Assembly (NCBI RefSeq): GCF_024868665.1
Contig: NC_079896.1
Span: forward strand, 26,521,477 to 26,585,476
DNA length: 64,000 bases
Source of the DNA: Triplophysa rosa
Lineage: Eukaryota > Chordata > Actinopteri > Cypriniformes > Nemacheilidae
Direction: 5' to 3'
A program made the translations under genes and the position numbers. The notes below the pieces were generated by a model that did no database searches, had not been told where the DNA came from, and saw only the letters and a list, made by a program, of their open reading frames with translations. How positions within the stretch are numbered: position 1 is the first letter of the stretch; every line of letters begins with the position of its first letter. Of the stretch, positions 36,301-41,677 are shown one piece after another.

Positions 36301-37900
36301 ATGAACTGCAGAAAAATGTGTAAAATCAAAAGTTTCATTTCCCATTTCAAGAAACATGATAAAATGTCTTAAAGGAATAGCTCACTTAAAAATGTTAGTC
36401 ATTATTTAGCCACCTCTTGTGTCATTCAAGCCCTCTGTGGCTTTCTGTGTTCTTCAGAACAAATAATTAGACTTTTTTAGCTTTTTGTGAATACATATAT
36501 ATTTATGTATTTGGCAAAATACATAGGCAAGGTTTCCATTTATTTATATCAGTACTGTATGTTCCCTGGGTGTTTGTCTCAACCCACGTCTCTACCAAGT
36601 GAGCATCAGAAACACTGTCATTTTAAATCTTGAGGAGGTTACAATCCACTCCCATTGTAGAAAAAAAGAACAATTCGAAACAAGGATGAGTAAAAAATGA
36701 CCACATTTACGTTTTTGAGTGAGCTATCCCTTTAAATCCATAAACACTGACATTTACAATTGACACGAAAGCACACACAGTGAAAGTAATGCTGCACTTC
36801 ATCTCCACCTGTTTCTGGATTCCTAATAAATTGTCTTTCTGTTTGGCCCAGAAACTGAGCTCCGCCGTGGGACCCCGCTGGTCCCCCTCGCGCAGGAGTT
36901 CAGAAGAGTCCCGCTGCAGCACGGAGCCCATCAGCTGACACCACTGAATCACCATGGTCTCAATCGAGTACAATAGCGTTCTGTCGATCAGACACGAATC
37001 CGAGCTACACACACACACACACGCTTTCATGAACAGGTCCAATGTGAGATGAGAGGATGATGGAGCGACACACACAGAATGATACCTGAGCTGATGCTCG
37101 TCTTTTCTCTCCACACACAGCGGCAGAGGAAGCAGAATTTGACCGTGAGCTCGACCTCTCAGTGTGACCGCCTGACTGCGCAGATGCTCCAGGTGTCTGC
37201 AAATGTCCTGACCAACCACTCGAGGCCAGACACGCTGATTTAACGGACATCCCATCAGCGAGACAAACACCTGCGCGAACACACCATCACTGAGAACGAC
37301 CGAAAGACATTGCGATATCCAAACCTGACCTCTTCATTCTGTTTACCTGAGAGATGATGATAGGAGTATAATCCAGGGGTAGTGCGGGAACCTCTCCAAG
37401 CCACAGCTGAGATCTAAAGGAGGTTTTGGAGACGACCCCCTTTTTCTTCTTCAGGACACACAGAAGTTTGGTCTTCCAGGACGAGGAGCTCTTATGGGAG
37501 GAAAAGACGGATGTGGCGCTTTCAGAAGCGAAAGCACTCGAAACAAGTGAGGACTTATTTCGTACACCAAACAGCCGATCAGTGTACAGAACGTGAAAAA
37601 AGACACTTGGAGAAGAATCGCTCCACACAGCGGCCAGGATGAGAACATACTCACCTGTTCGTCTCCAGCATGCAGAGTTCCTCCCGGTCCCATGAAGAGA
37701 ATCAGATACTCTCGCCAGCTCTGGTCCAGAAAGTCCAGCAGAGCTCTCTGATTCTCCTCCAGTCCAATAAACCGGTTCCACTTGTCCGTTTTGAGTCGTA
37801 GAACAGTGAAGGCCTGTTCCCTCAGAAAGTCCACTCGCTCGTCTGAGACGGCGCTCACCTTCACCTGCTCCAGAGGAACACGGACGCCGCCTTCTGCCAT
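127..37900 (-). CDS. Axonemal outer-arm dynein heavy chain, DNAH9/11/17 clade (3' end outside window)
   Basis: Motor subunit of the ciliary outer dynein arm, which uses ATP to slide doublet microtubules. I traced 72 coding exons from the start codon at 37,898-37,900 (exon 1 reads [12 protein letters not shown]) to 127. Every junction keeps phase, giving 11,346 nt or 3,782 codons with no stop. Axonemal heavy chains of this clade are about 4,400-4,500 residues, so roughly 700 residues (AAA6 and the C-terminal domain) lie beyond position 1. Four P-loops are intact: GPAGTGKT about 1853, GGAGTGKS about 2134, GNAGVGKT about 2461 and GVGGSGKQS about 2804. Remembered human DNAH9 aligns throughout. 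DNAH11 and DNAH17 are close paralogues, and the neighbouring sp3 gene points to a DNAH11 ohnologue, possibly the fish gene called dnah9l. Exon details are in the block entries below. Confidence 0.95.
652..988. mobile_element. Palindromic MITE
   Basis: Begins TCATTGGGCCTCATTTAT and ends with the inverted form AATGAGGCCCAATGA, about 337 bp. It lies in the intron between dynein exons 70 and 71. No coding capacity. Confidence 0.7.
1505..1669. repeat. (CA)n microsatellite forming a dynein splice donor
   Basis: CA/CACG run of about 165 bp that ends exactly at the 3' end of exon 70 (1670), so on the minus strand the intron begins GTGTGTGTG. The open frames through it are microsatellite artefacts. 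Confidence 0.95.
2231..2530. mobile_element. MITE with CCCCGTTCAC-type inverted ends
   Basis: Starts AATGCCCCGTTCACATTAC and ends TGTGAACGGGGCGT, about 300 bp, in a dynein intron. Internal sequence repeats GCGAC motifs in both orientations. Nonautonomous. Confidence 0.7.
3985..4022. other. Perfect 13-bp hairpin
   Basis: TTCCACCACCATG (3985-3997), a 12-nt loop, then its exact inverse (4010-4022). It sits at the edge of a diverged interspersed repeat with repeated CTCGCAAA/GCGTTCC words (about 3575-4020). Confidence 0.6.
4800..9830 (-). CDS. Dynein heavy chain exons 58-64: stalk coiled coil and microtubule-binding domain, residues 2984-3336
   Basis: The antiparallel coiled coil carries the microtubule-binding tip. 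Exons: 9597-9830, 8189-8335, 7074-7187, 6508-6651, 6050-6232, 5114-5215, 4800-4934. The outgoing helix (exons 58-60) includes [27 protein letters not shown] and [19 protein letters not shown]. The tip (exons 61-62, about 3149-3257) includes [20 protein letters not shown] and [17 protein letters not shown]. The returning helix is in exons 63-64. The donor after exon 60 is formed by the edge of a 330-bp CA/TG microsatellite. Confidence 0.93.
6743..7073. repeat. Compound (CA)n/(CACG)n/(CAGCACG)n microsatellite
   Basis: About 330 bp of CA, CACG and CACAGCACG units. The left edge is in intron; the right edge coincides with the donor of dynein exon 60 (exon ends 7074). Confidence 0.95.
7237..8082. 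mobile_element. Fold-back element with about 185-bp inverted arms
   Basis: Left arm starts TGGTAACACTTTACATTAGG; the right arm ends in the inverse. Both flanks read TAATAA (7231-7236, 8083-8088), a likely target duplication. Arms cover about 7237-7425 and 7893-8082 around a unique core. Confidence 0.8.
8361..8570. repeat. Tandem minisatellite of TTACGTTAC-type units
   Basis: About 210 bp of degenerate units built from GTTAC, TTTACGTT and TTGCGTGAC, immediately upstream of dynein exon 59's acceptor region. ACGT words recur every 5-11 bp. Confidence 0.8.
8826..9170. repeat. Interspersed repeat, related copy at about 24,476-24,960
   Basis: Shares 'CTGACATCTAGCGGT', 'TTGGTATCGCAGTC' and the preceding AT-rich 'GTATAATAATTG' stretch with 24,476-24,960 in the same orientation. 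It lies in the intron between exons 58 and 59. Confidence 0.6.
10097..12032 (-). CDS. Dynein heavy chain exons 53-57: AAA4, residues 2724-2983
   Basis: Regulatory ATP-binding module preceding the stalk. Exons: 11839-12032, 11575-11731, 10573-10696, 10353-10495, 10097-10258. Walker [11 protein letters not shown] is in exon 54, the Walker B region [21 protein letters not shown] in exon 55, and [11 protein letters not shown] with LCFSPVG across exons 56-57. At the exon 53/54 join the fish reads [12 protein letters not shown], about two residues shorter than remembered human DNAH9. The only other nearby acceptor would bring in a stop, so I accept this join. Confidence 0.92.
10888..11340. repeat. 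Interspersed repeat beginning CACTACCAGTCAAAAGTTTT
   Basis: A noncoding family familiar from fish genomes ('ACTACCAGTCAAAAGTTTT', then 'CATGTTCCATGAAGATATTT'). No target duplication determined. It lies in the intron between dynein exons 54 and 55. Confidence 0.5.
12105..15896 (-). CDS. Dynein heavy chain exons 47-52: AAA3, residues 2374-2723
   Basis: AAA3 nucleotide state gates AAA1 and microtubule release. Exons: 15723-15896, 14651-14855, 13922-14087, 12785-12887, 12362-12601, 12105-12266. Walker A GNAGVGKT lies at about 2461-2468 in exon 48. Walker [21 protein letters not shown] is in exon 49, with [20 protein letters not shown] across exons 50-51. Exon 48 is flanked by two inverted hAT-type elements (see findings). 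A (GA)n run supplies the pyrimidine tract of exon 47's acceptor. The intron after exon 49 begins GTATGAC, the same seven bases that open exon 50. Confidence 0.93.
13517..13876 (-). repeat. SINE-like repeat, inverted copy at about 55,676-56,047
   Basis: Minus strand begins TAAAGGTGCAGTGTG and ends near GCATCTAG. The same order of blocks appears on the plus strand at 55,676-56,047 (for example CACCGCGGGTCCGCTTGCAT against ATGCAAGCGGACCCGCGGTG). About 360 bp. Confidence 0.7.
14142..14621. mobile_element. hAT-type nonautonomous element (copy 1)
   Basis: 480 bp, with ends CAGTGTTGGG and CCCAACACTG. Flanks GGGTTTAT and GTGTTTAT form an 8-bp target duplication with one mismatch. It lies 29 bp 3' of dynein exon 48. 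The interior is AT-rich, with 'AAGTAATTAATTAC' repeats near the ends. Confidence 0.85.
15088..15635. mobile_element. hAT-type nonautonomous element (copy 2, inverted)
   Basis: 548 bp, ends CAGTATTGGG and CCCAACACTG, with a perfect 8-bp target duplication ATTAATTC (15080-15087, 15636-15643). It is the same family as copy 1 in the opposite orientation, on the other side of dynein exon 48. Confidence 0.88.
15899..15934. repeat. (GA)n microsatellite serving as a pyrimidine tract
   Basis: On the minus strand this is (CT)n leading directly into CAG and dynein exon 47. Confidence 0.9.
15993..19646 (-). CDS. Dynein heavy chain exons 40-46: AAA2, residues 2052-2373
   Basis: AAA2 binds nucleotide for structure and regulation. 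Exons: 19452-19646, 19302-19379, 19050-19182, 18375-18502, 16456-16604, 16206-16356, 15993-16124. Walker [10 protein letters not shown] is in exon 41, Walker [14 protein letters not shown] in exon 43 with [11 protein letters not shown], and [19 protein letters not shown] in exon 44. The first seven bases of the intron after exon 42 (GTCTGTT) repeat the first seven bases of exon 43, and a short CA/TG run follows. The 1.8-kb intron between exons 43 and 44 carries a LINE relic. Confidence 0.93.
16660..16900. repeat. Short interspersed repeat with CCGATA words
   Basis: Contains 'ACCGATAGCCGATTA' and 'GGCCGATATATCGGTGCATC', a familiar MITE-like arrangement. Ends not resolved. It lies in the intron between dynein exons 43 and 44. 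Confidence 0.4.
17560..18358 (+). mobile_element. LINE ORF2 C-terminal relic
   Basis: A short open stretch at about 17,816-17,898 reads [20 protein letters not shown], the zinc-knuckle-like end of an L1-type ORF2. It is followed by stops and an A-rich tail ending near 18,358. Inactive and 5'-truncated, inside a dynein intron. Confidence 0.6.
18719..18765. repeat. (AT)n-rich run
   Basis: Imperfect TATA repeats in the intron between dynein exons 42 and 43. Confidence 0.7.
19798..22019 (-). CDS. Dynein heavy chain exons 35-39: AAA1 (main ATPase site), residues 1834-2051
   Basis: AAA1 is the site whose hydrolysis drives movement. Exons: 21863-22019, 21638-21783, 21417-21533, 19973-20111, 19798-19890. 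The Walker A motif [10 protein letters not shown] lies at about 1853-1862 in exon 35. Walker [16 protein letters not shown], is in exon 36, and the sensor-type [15 protein letters not shown] is in exon 37. All catalytic residues I can recognise are intact. The intron between exons 37 and 38 (20112-21416) holds a TTAA-flanked element at 20507-20905 and the stub of a hAT-type end near 21,383. Confidence 0.95.
20507..20905. mobile_element. TTAA-flanked MITE, AAAGTCCC ends (copy 1)
   Basis: 399 bp from TTAAAGTCCC to GGGACTTTAA. The target site TTAA is typical of piggyBac-like elements. An inverted copy is at 28793-29204. Both keep an open stretch starting [10 protein letters not shown] that shares [14 protein letters not shown]. 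Confidence 0.85.
21300..21383. mobile_element. Truncated end of the hAT-type family
   Basis: 'AAAAGTAATCTCTTACTTTAC' to 'CCCAACACTGATGAG' resembles the ends of the 14142 and 15088 elements. No matching left end found. Confidence 0.45.
22098..28394 (-). CDS. Dynein heavy chain exons 17-34: distal tail and linker (DHC_N2), residues 956-1834
   Basis: The linker is the mechanical element that swings across the AAA ring in the power stroke. Exons: 28140-28394, 27811-27980, 27498-27720, 27305-27421, 27111-27197, 26324-26482, 26103-26186, 25743-25901, 24176-24298, 23971-24093, 23671-23895, 23507-23598, 23251-23377, 23010-23174, 22746-22871, 22554-22661, 22334-22465, 22098-22258. Diagnostic stretches are [46 protein letters not shown] and [19 protein letters not shown]. 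The intron after 22554-22661 starts with GC instead of GT: the exon ends AAACAG, the next bases are GCAACC, and no in-phase GT is nearby. Confidence 0.92.
22729..22745. repeat. (CA)n run forming the donor of dynein exon 31
   Basis: The minus-strand intron starts GTGTGTGTGTGTG exactly at the end of exon 31. Confidence 0.85.
24305..24345. repeat. (GA)n microsatellite upstream of dynein exon 25
   Basis: Minus-strand (CT)n, then CTGTAG, then exon 25, so it is part of the acceptor. Confidence 0.9.
24476..24960. repeat. Interspersed repeat, second copy of the 8,826 family
   Basis: Contains two partial copies of the 'CTGACATCTAGCGGT ... GGTATCGCAGTC' block (about 24,660 and 24,900). This suggests an internal duplication or two nested insertions. 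Confidence 0.55.
26578..27100. repeat. Solo end of the AAAGGAACAGTTCAC family and AT-rich intron
   Basis: A family-like left end at about 26578-26620 lacks a clear right end. The rest is AT-rich with no gene seen. Confidence 0.4.
28793..29204. mobile_element. TTAA-flanked MITE, AAAGTCCC ends (copy 2, inverted)
   Basis: 412 bp from TTAAAGTCCCC to GGGACTTTAA. Reverse orientation to 20507-20905, about 8 kb away in the same gene. It lies 74 bp 3' of dynein exon 16. Confidence 0.85.
29279..37900 (-). CDS. Dynein heavy chain exons 1-16: N-terminal tail (DHC_N1), residues 1-955
   Basis: The tail dimerises with partner heavy chains and binds intermediate chains at the base of the outer arm. Exons, 5' to 3': 37655-37900, 37347-37490, 37086-37270, 36809-37004, 36039-36138, 34994-35205, 34674-34916, 33514-33681, 33321-33437, 33103-33240, 32810-32898, 32477-32672, 31114-31218, 30377-30549, 29936-30158, 29279-29608. 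Family-like stretches include [10 protein letters not shown] in exon 2, [11 protein letters not shown] in exon 3, [12 protein letters not shown] in exon 7 and [20 protein letters not shown] in exon 16. Exon 2's acceptor was chosen at the pyrimidine-rich CCCATAAG; another in-phase AG lies upstream, so this boundary is the least certain. Confidence 0.85.
31531..31921. mobile_element. TTAA-type palindromic MITE (GGGACAGTTCACCC family)
   Basis: About 391 bp, with left TTGAAAGGGACAGTTCAG and right GGGGTGAACTGTCCCTTTAA. Left TTAA is mutated. It lies in the intron between dynein exons 12 and 13. Confidence 0.8.
31941..32297. mobile_element. Tc1/mariner-type MITE
   Basis: Inverted ends TACAGGTACATCTCAAAAAA and its near complement finishing GAGATGTACCTGTA, bounded by TA. 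It lies 20 bp from the preceding TTAA element. Confidence 0.8.
35687..36035. repeat. (GT)n run plus a GTCCCCAC repeat with telomere-like words
   Basis: The GT run at 35687-35750 is followed by a fish repeat with GTGGGGACC words. At about 35,925-35,945 it has TTTAGGGGTAGGGTTAGGG, and it ends 'GTCCCCACGGGGATAGTC' next to dynein exon 5's donor. Confidence 0.6.
36369..36735. mobile_element. TTAA-type MITE
   Basis: 367 bp from TTAAAGGAATAGCTCAC to GTGAGCTATCCCTTTAA, in the intron between dynein exons 4 and 5. Confidence 0.8.
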
Positions 37901-38044
37901 GCTGAGATGTGTCAAAGTATCTCTTCAAGCATCTATCCACACACAAATCAACTGTTTATCTGAATATTGACTTCCAGCAGATCTGACTGATCACCTCATG
38001 CGAGTCTCCGGTGGGAATCTGAAACCCTCCAGTGGGTCGCTCAG

Positions 38045-38058
38045 GTCACTATGGCAAC
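38045..38058. promoter_or_regulatory. RFX X-box upstream of the dynein start
   Basis: GTCACT, a two-base spacer AT, then GGCAAC. This is a close match to the imperfect palindrome bound by RFX ciliogenic factors. It lies about 145 bp upstream of the dynein ATG, the usual distance for cilia genes. A forkhead-type TGTTTAT core at 37953-37959 lies between it and the ATG and could serve a FOXJ1-class factor. Binding is inferred from sequence only. Confidence 0.6.
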
Positions 38059-38304
38059 AGGATCAATGGCCGTTGTGTGTAAGAAACTCACACCTGCTGT
38101 TCATGAAACCTGAGTGTGGGATAACCTGATACTCGCACACATCGTGCCGTGCAGATCTGATGCACAATCATTCATGAAACACATCTCTAGAGCTTAATCC
38201 AGACAAAAAATATCAACATCATCCTGAAGCCTCGTTTTAAATTAAGCCTCAATTAAAGGGACTGAGCTAGCTGGGCCGTATAAAACTTTGCATACACATC
38301 GTGC

Positions 38305-38809
38305 TTAAAGAGTACATAACATGAGATCGTGAAAATGACATTTCATGCGGTGTGTAATGTTGCCGTGTTTGAAAGTAAGCAGTCTGCCAAGTTGTAAATC
38401 CGAAGGTGAATGAATAACAAAGTTTTTGGCTTGGAAAAAAGGGAGTCGACTCTGAATCACGCAAACGAGTCGTCCCAAGTCCACGTCACTACATGTAGTC
38501 CCCGCCTACGTTTTGCTAGCACTGCCCGCGAAAACTTCACTCTTCCTCCAAACACTGTAGCTCGTGAGCCTCATTCGCGGTCGACCAATCACAGCAGACC
38601 AGCTGACCAATCAGAGCAGACTACGCTAGCGGAAAGGAGGGGCTTAGACAGATGAATCGCAGAACGATTCATCAAGAAGTAAGGTAAGAATAACTGCCTA
38701 TTATTATGAAATAATAGTGTTTTTACACCTTCTATGGACATAAACTTGTTGCTGGACACTCCATAAACCAAAGTAGGACCTTAACAATCCCTAGTTATGT
38801 ACTCTTTAA
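38305..38809. mobile_element. TTAA-type MITE, AGAGTACATAAC ends
   Basis: 505 bp from TTAAAGAGTACATAAC to GTTATGTACTCTTTAA. The interior includes 'GACCAATCACAGCAGACC' and 'GACCAATCAGAGCAGACT' repeats. Confidence 0.85.
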
Positions 38810-38845
38810 AGTGTATACACGTATAACTGTATGATGTGCACATGT

Positions 38846-40180
38846 TTAAAGGGACGGGACACCCAAAAATGAAAACTCTTCATTTAGCCACCCTCGAGTT
38901 GTTGCAAATCTGTATAAATTTCTTTGTTCTGATTAACACAACGAAAGATATTTGGAAGAATGCTTGTAACCAAACAGTTCTTGACCACCATAGGGAGGCT
39001 CAGAGATGATGGATTTTTGTATGCAAAACCCGGAAGCGAGTTAGCATTTGAGAACTTACGGATCCATCGCTCCAAAGTCTATGGGTTTTTTGAATGGGTT
39101 TTTGGTAAATCGCCTGAAATAAGGTCTGTGGTAAACAAAACCTCTAAATATTTTCACGTTTTATTCTATGACATGGTTTCACAGACAAGGCTTAGCTTAA
39201 GCCAGGACTATGCCTTAGTTAAATTAGGATATTTAAGTCGCTTATATTAAAATGCCTTAAAAAATATATTACTGGTGTGCATCTTGAGACAAAACAATGG
39301 CAATGACATATTTTAAGATATGTCAGGGCAATTTATTTTCAGTTAAGAGAGCTCAAACCTTCATTTTAGTCTGGGACTAGCCTTAAGCCTTGTCTGTGAA
39401 ACCAGGCAATTGTGTCTTAAAAACAGCGGTTGCTAACAAGTTGCTAAAAGCGACTACTTCCTTTGGCGGGGACGTTAGACGTCATCGCGCATATAAAGCT
39501 CACAAATAATGCAACATGGGCACAAATCTCTTAAATCGTAGATGTGGGTTTATTCACGGAGCACCAGGGAACACATTTTTAATAACGTTTGAAAGAGTTG
39601 TCGGAGGTTTGGTGGTGGTGGTGACGTTGATAGAGCGACCTTAAGTGTAGTCTGTTGATAGCATTGTGTTAGCTTTTTACTTCTGCCGATTGTATTTCGG
39701 CTTCAAAAGTAACAAATGTGGTGTCAACTTGTAAAGATTATCTTGATAGACAAAACGTGTAAGTGTCATAACCCTTTGATAAACACAGAGCTTATTTTTT
39801 ATGATTTTCCAAAAGTCTATGGGAAAAATGCATAGGCCGTGCGCCACTAACTCCCAGGTTGGCAAACAAAAACACCTCATCTCTTTGGCTCCCTATTGAC
39901 TACTAAAGTAGGAAAAACTGCTTTATAAATTTCTTCGTTCTGTTGAACACAAAAGAAGATATTTTGAAGAACATAGGACAGTTCTGGGGCAATTCTAACA
40001 ACCATTATATTTTTTCTACTGTGGTAGTCAATGGTGACCCAGAACTGTTTGGTTACAAGCATTCGTCCAAATATCTTCCTCTGTGATCATCGGATCCGAT
40101 GAATCTTTACAGGTTTGGAACAACTTGAGAGTGAGTAAATAAGGACAGAATTTTCATTTTTGGGTGAACTGTCCCTTTAA
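38846..40180. mobile_element. TTAA-type MITE split by a nested insertion
   Basis: Outer ends TTAAAGGGACGGGACACCC and GGGTGAACTGTCCCTTTAA. About 900 bp (roughly 38,985-39,890) interrupts it. Inside that, 39173-39408 is another element, with ends TGGTTTCACAGACAAGGC and GCCTTGTCTGTGAAACCAGG. Confidence 0.75.
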
Positions 40181-41054
40181 GTAAAACCCTGATATGTGCA
40201 TGGAAAATGACAGTTACTGACATACTGCCCTCTGCTGCTGCCAACGTGCCCATGCAGGGTTTGGATGATAAAATGAATTGAATAAAAGCTCTTTTAGCAC
40301 AATAGATGGCAGTAAACTATATAACATGGCCAACAATATAACATCTTAAAGGCATGCAAAATATGAATCTACCTTTCCTGCGGTTGCTAAAGTACATACT
40401 GTATACAGCACACAGCATACTTTTTGATTTGCAGGCACAAATTAAGACTGTATGGTGAATTCAGATCGATTGGCAGTTTTCCAGTCATCTCGGAGTGAAA
40501 ATATGTCTCGATCCCGAAATACACCCAATATTTGTATACTATTAATTTCACATTTCTGTGACGAATGAACTGCCATTCATACTGTTTTTTTTTAAACTGT
40601 ATATTAAACACACACAGTATTAAACTACATTGCTTTATGGAATCCAAAGGCACCCACGTATAGGTTATCAAGACATTGTAAGCACACTGAAAACTCTTAT
40701 TCTGCAGAAAGTGTCACTTCAAACACAGGCACAGTTTTGAGGCATCACTGGCACACACATCAAGAGGAAAAACTGAATACAAACATTTGGTTACGAATAG
40801 TCATAGGAAGGTTTCCGACTTTAATCGTGTTCCATTTAAAGAAAAAAGTTGTACAAAAGTAACATCAAATTTTACACGTTTAAAAAGTAATCAAAATGAG
40901 AAGTCTTTCATACAACACAATCAATATTAGACTACATAAACTGTGGCTATAAACAGCTTGGGGCTGAAGAAAACAAAGAAAACGGAACAGACACTATGAA
41001 TGTTATGTTCGGTAATAATCTGAAGAGCAAAAAGAACGATACGAGAAAAGTAAG

Positions 41055-41060
41055 TTTATT
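41055..41060 (-). terminator. Candidate poly(A) signal of sp3
   Basis: AATAAA on the minus strand, about 620 nt after the sp3 stop codon. The interval from 41,677 to here has no other gene and would be the 3'UTR. It includes a (TA)n run near 41,570-41,630. Confidence 0.4.
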
Positions 41061-41566
41061 ACATGATTGTTTGAATTCGCCGCCCTCAGACATGATCCGG
41101 AGGACAAGACCAAGAGCGCTGACATGACATCCAATGATAAAAAAAATCGAATGAAAGAGTGAAGACACGTTCGGATGAAGGCCGGCTGAGAGGGAAGAGA
41201 GGATAAAATGGACAGATCATGAGTAACTTTCCCTCGCAGCAGACATCACTCCACTCACTCGAACACATTCTGGGTACCATAACATCCATGGAACAATCAC
41301 ACTCTCTCAAACCATCGTCCCCTGAACATATACGTGAGCAAAAGTAAAAACACATGCAACTCCAGCATCGTATACTACAGATTATGATACAAAATAAGGC
41401 ATTTCCGTGTACGTCTTTTCACGTGTACAAGAGCGAGTTCATATGAGCACGTAGATGCTTGCTTGTACGTGTATGCAACTGGAACCACTTTTAATGTCTT
41501 GGGGTTTTTTTTGCCTTGTTGTTTGTACAAAAGACTGCTATTGGACATAAATGGATAAGTCATTTT

Positions 41567-41632
41567 TAAAATATATATATTTATAATATATATATATATG
41601 TATATATATATATTTATCATATATATAAAAAT
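41567..41632. repeat. (TA)n microsatellite in sp3 3'UTR
   Basis: ATATAT runs interrupted by TTTATA, about 50 nt beyond the sp3 stop. Confidence 0.85.
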
Positions 41633-41677
41633 TGATAGTGAAAAGCAGACGAGCTGTGAAAGTGGGCGGGATTTTGG

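Larger units (their letters stand above)
37901..41040. other. Dynein-sp3 intergenic region, mostly transposons
   Basis: Between the dynein 5' end and the likely sp3 3' end. The first 260 bp hold the dynein promoter with its X-box. The rest is mainly two adjacent TTAA-flanked elements (38305-38809 and 38846-40180, the second with a nested insertion), then AT-rich sequence from 40,190 to 41,040 in which I see no gene. Confidence 0.7.

Noticed and set aside
36252..36310. Possible extra dynein exon reading [18 protein letters not shown] with plausible splice sites
   Set aside because: Its 53-nt length does not fit the phases of exons 4 and 5, which already join correctly (…GIQKQ to LHNPKV…).
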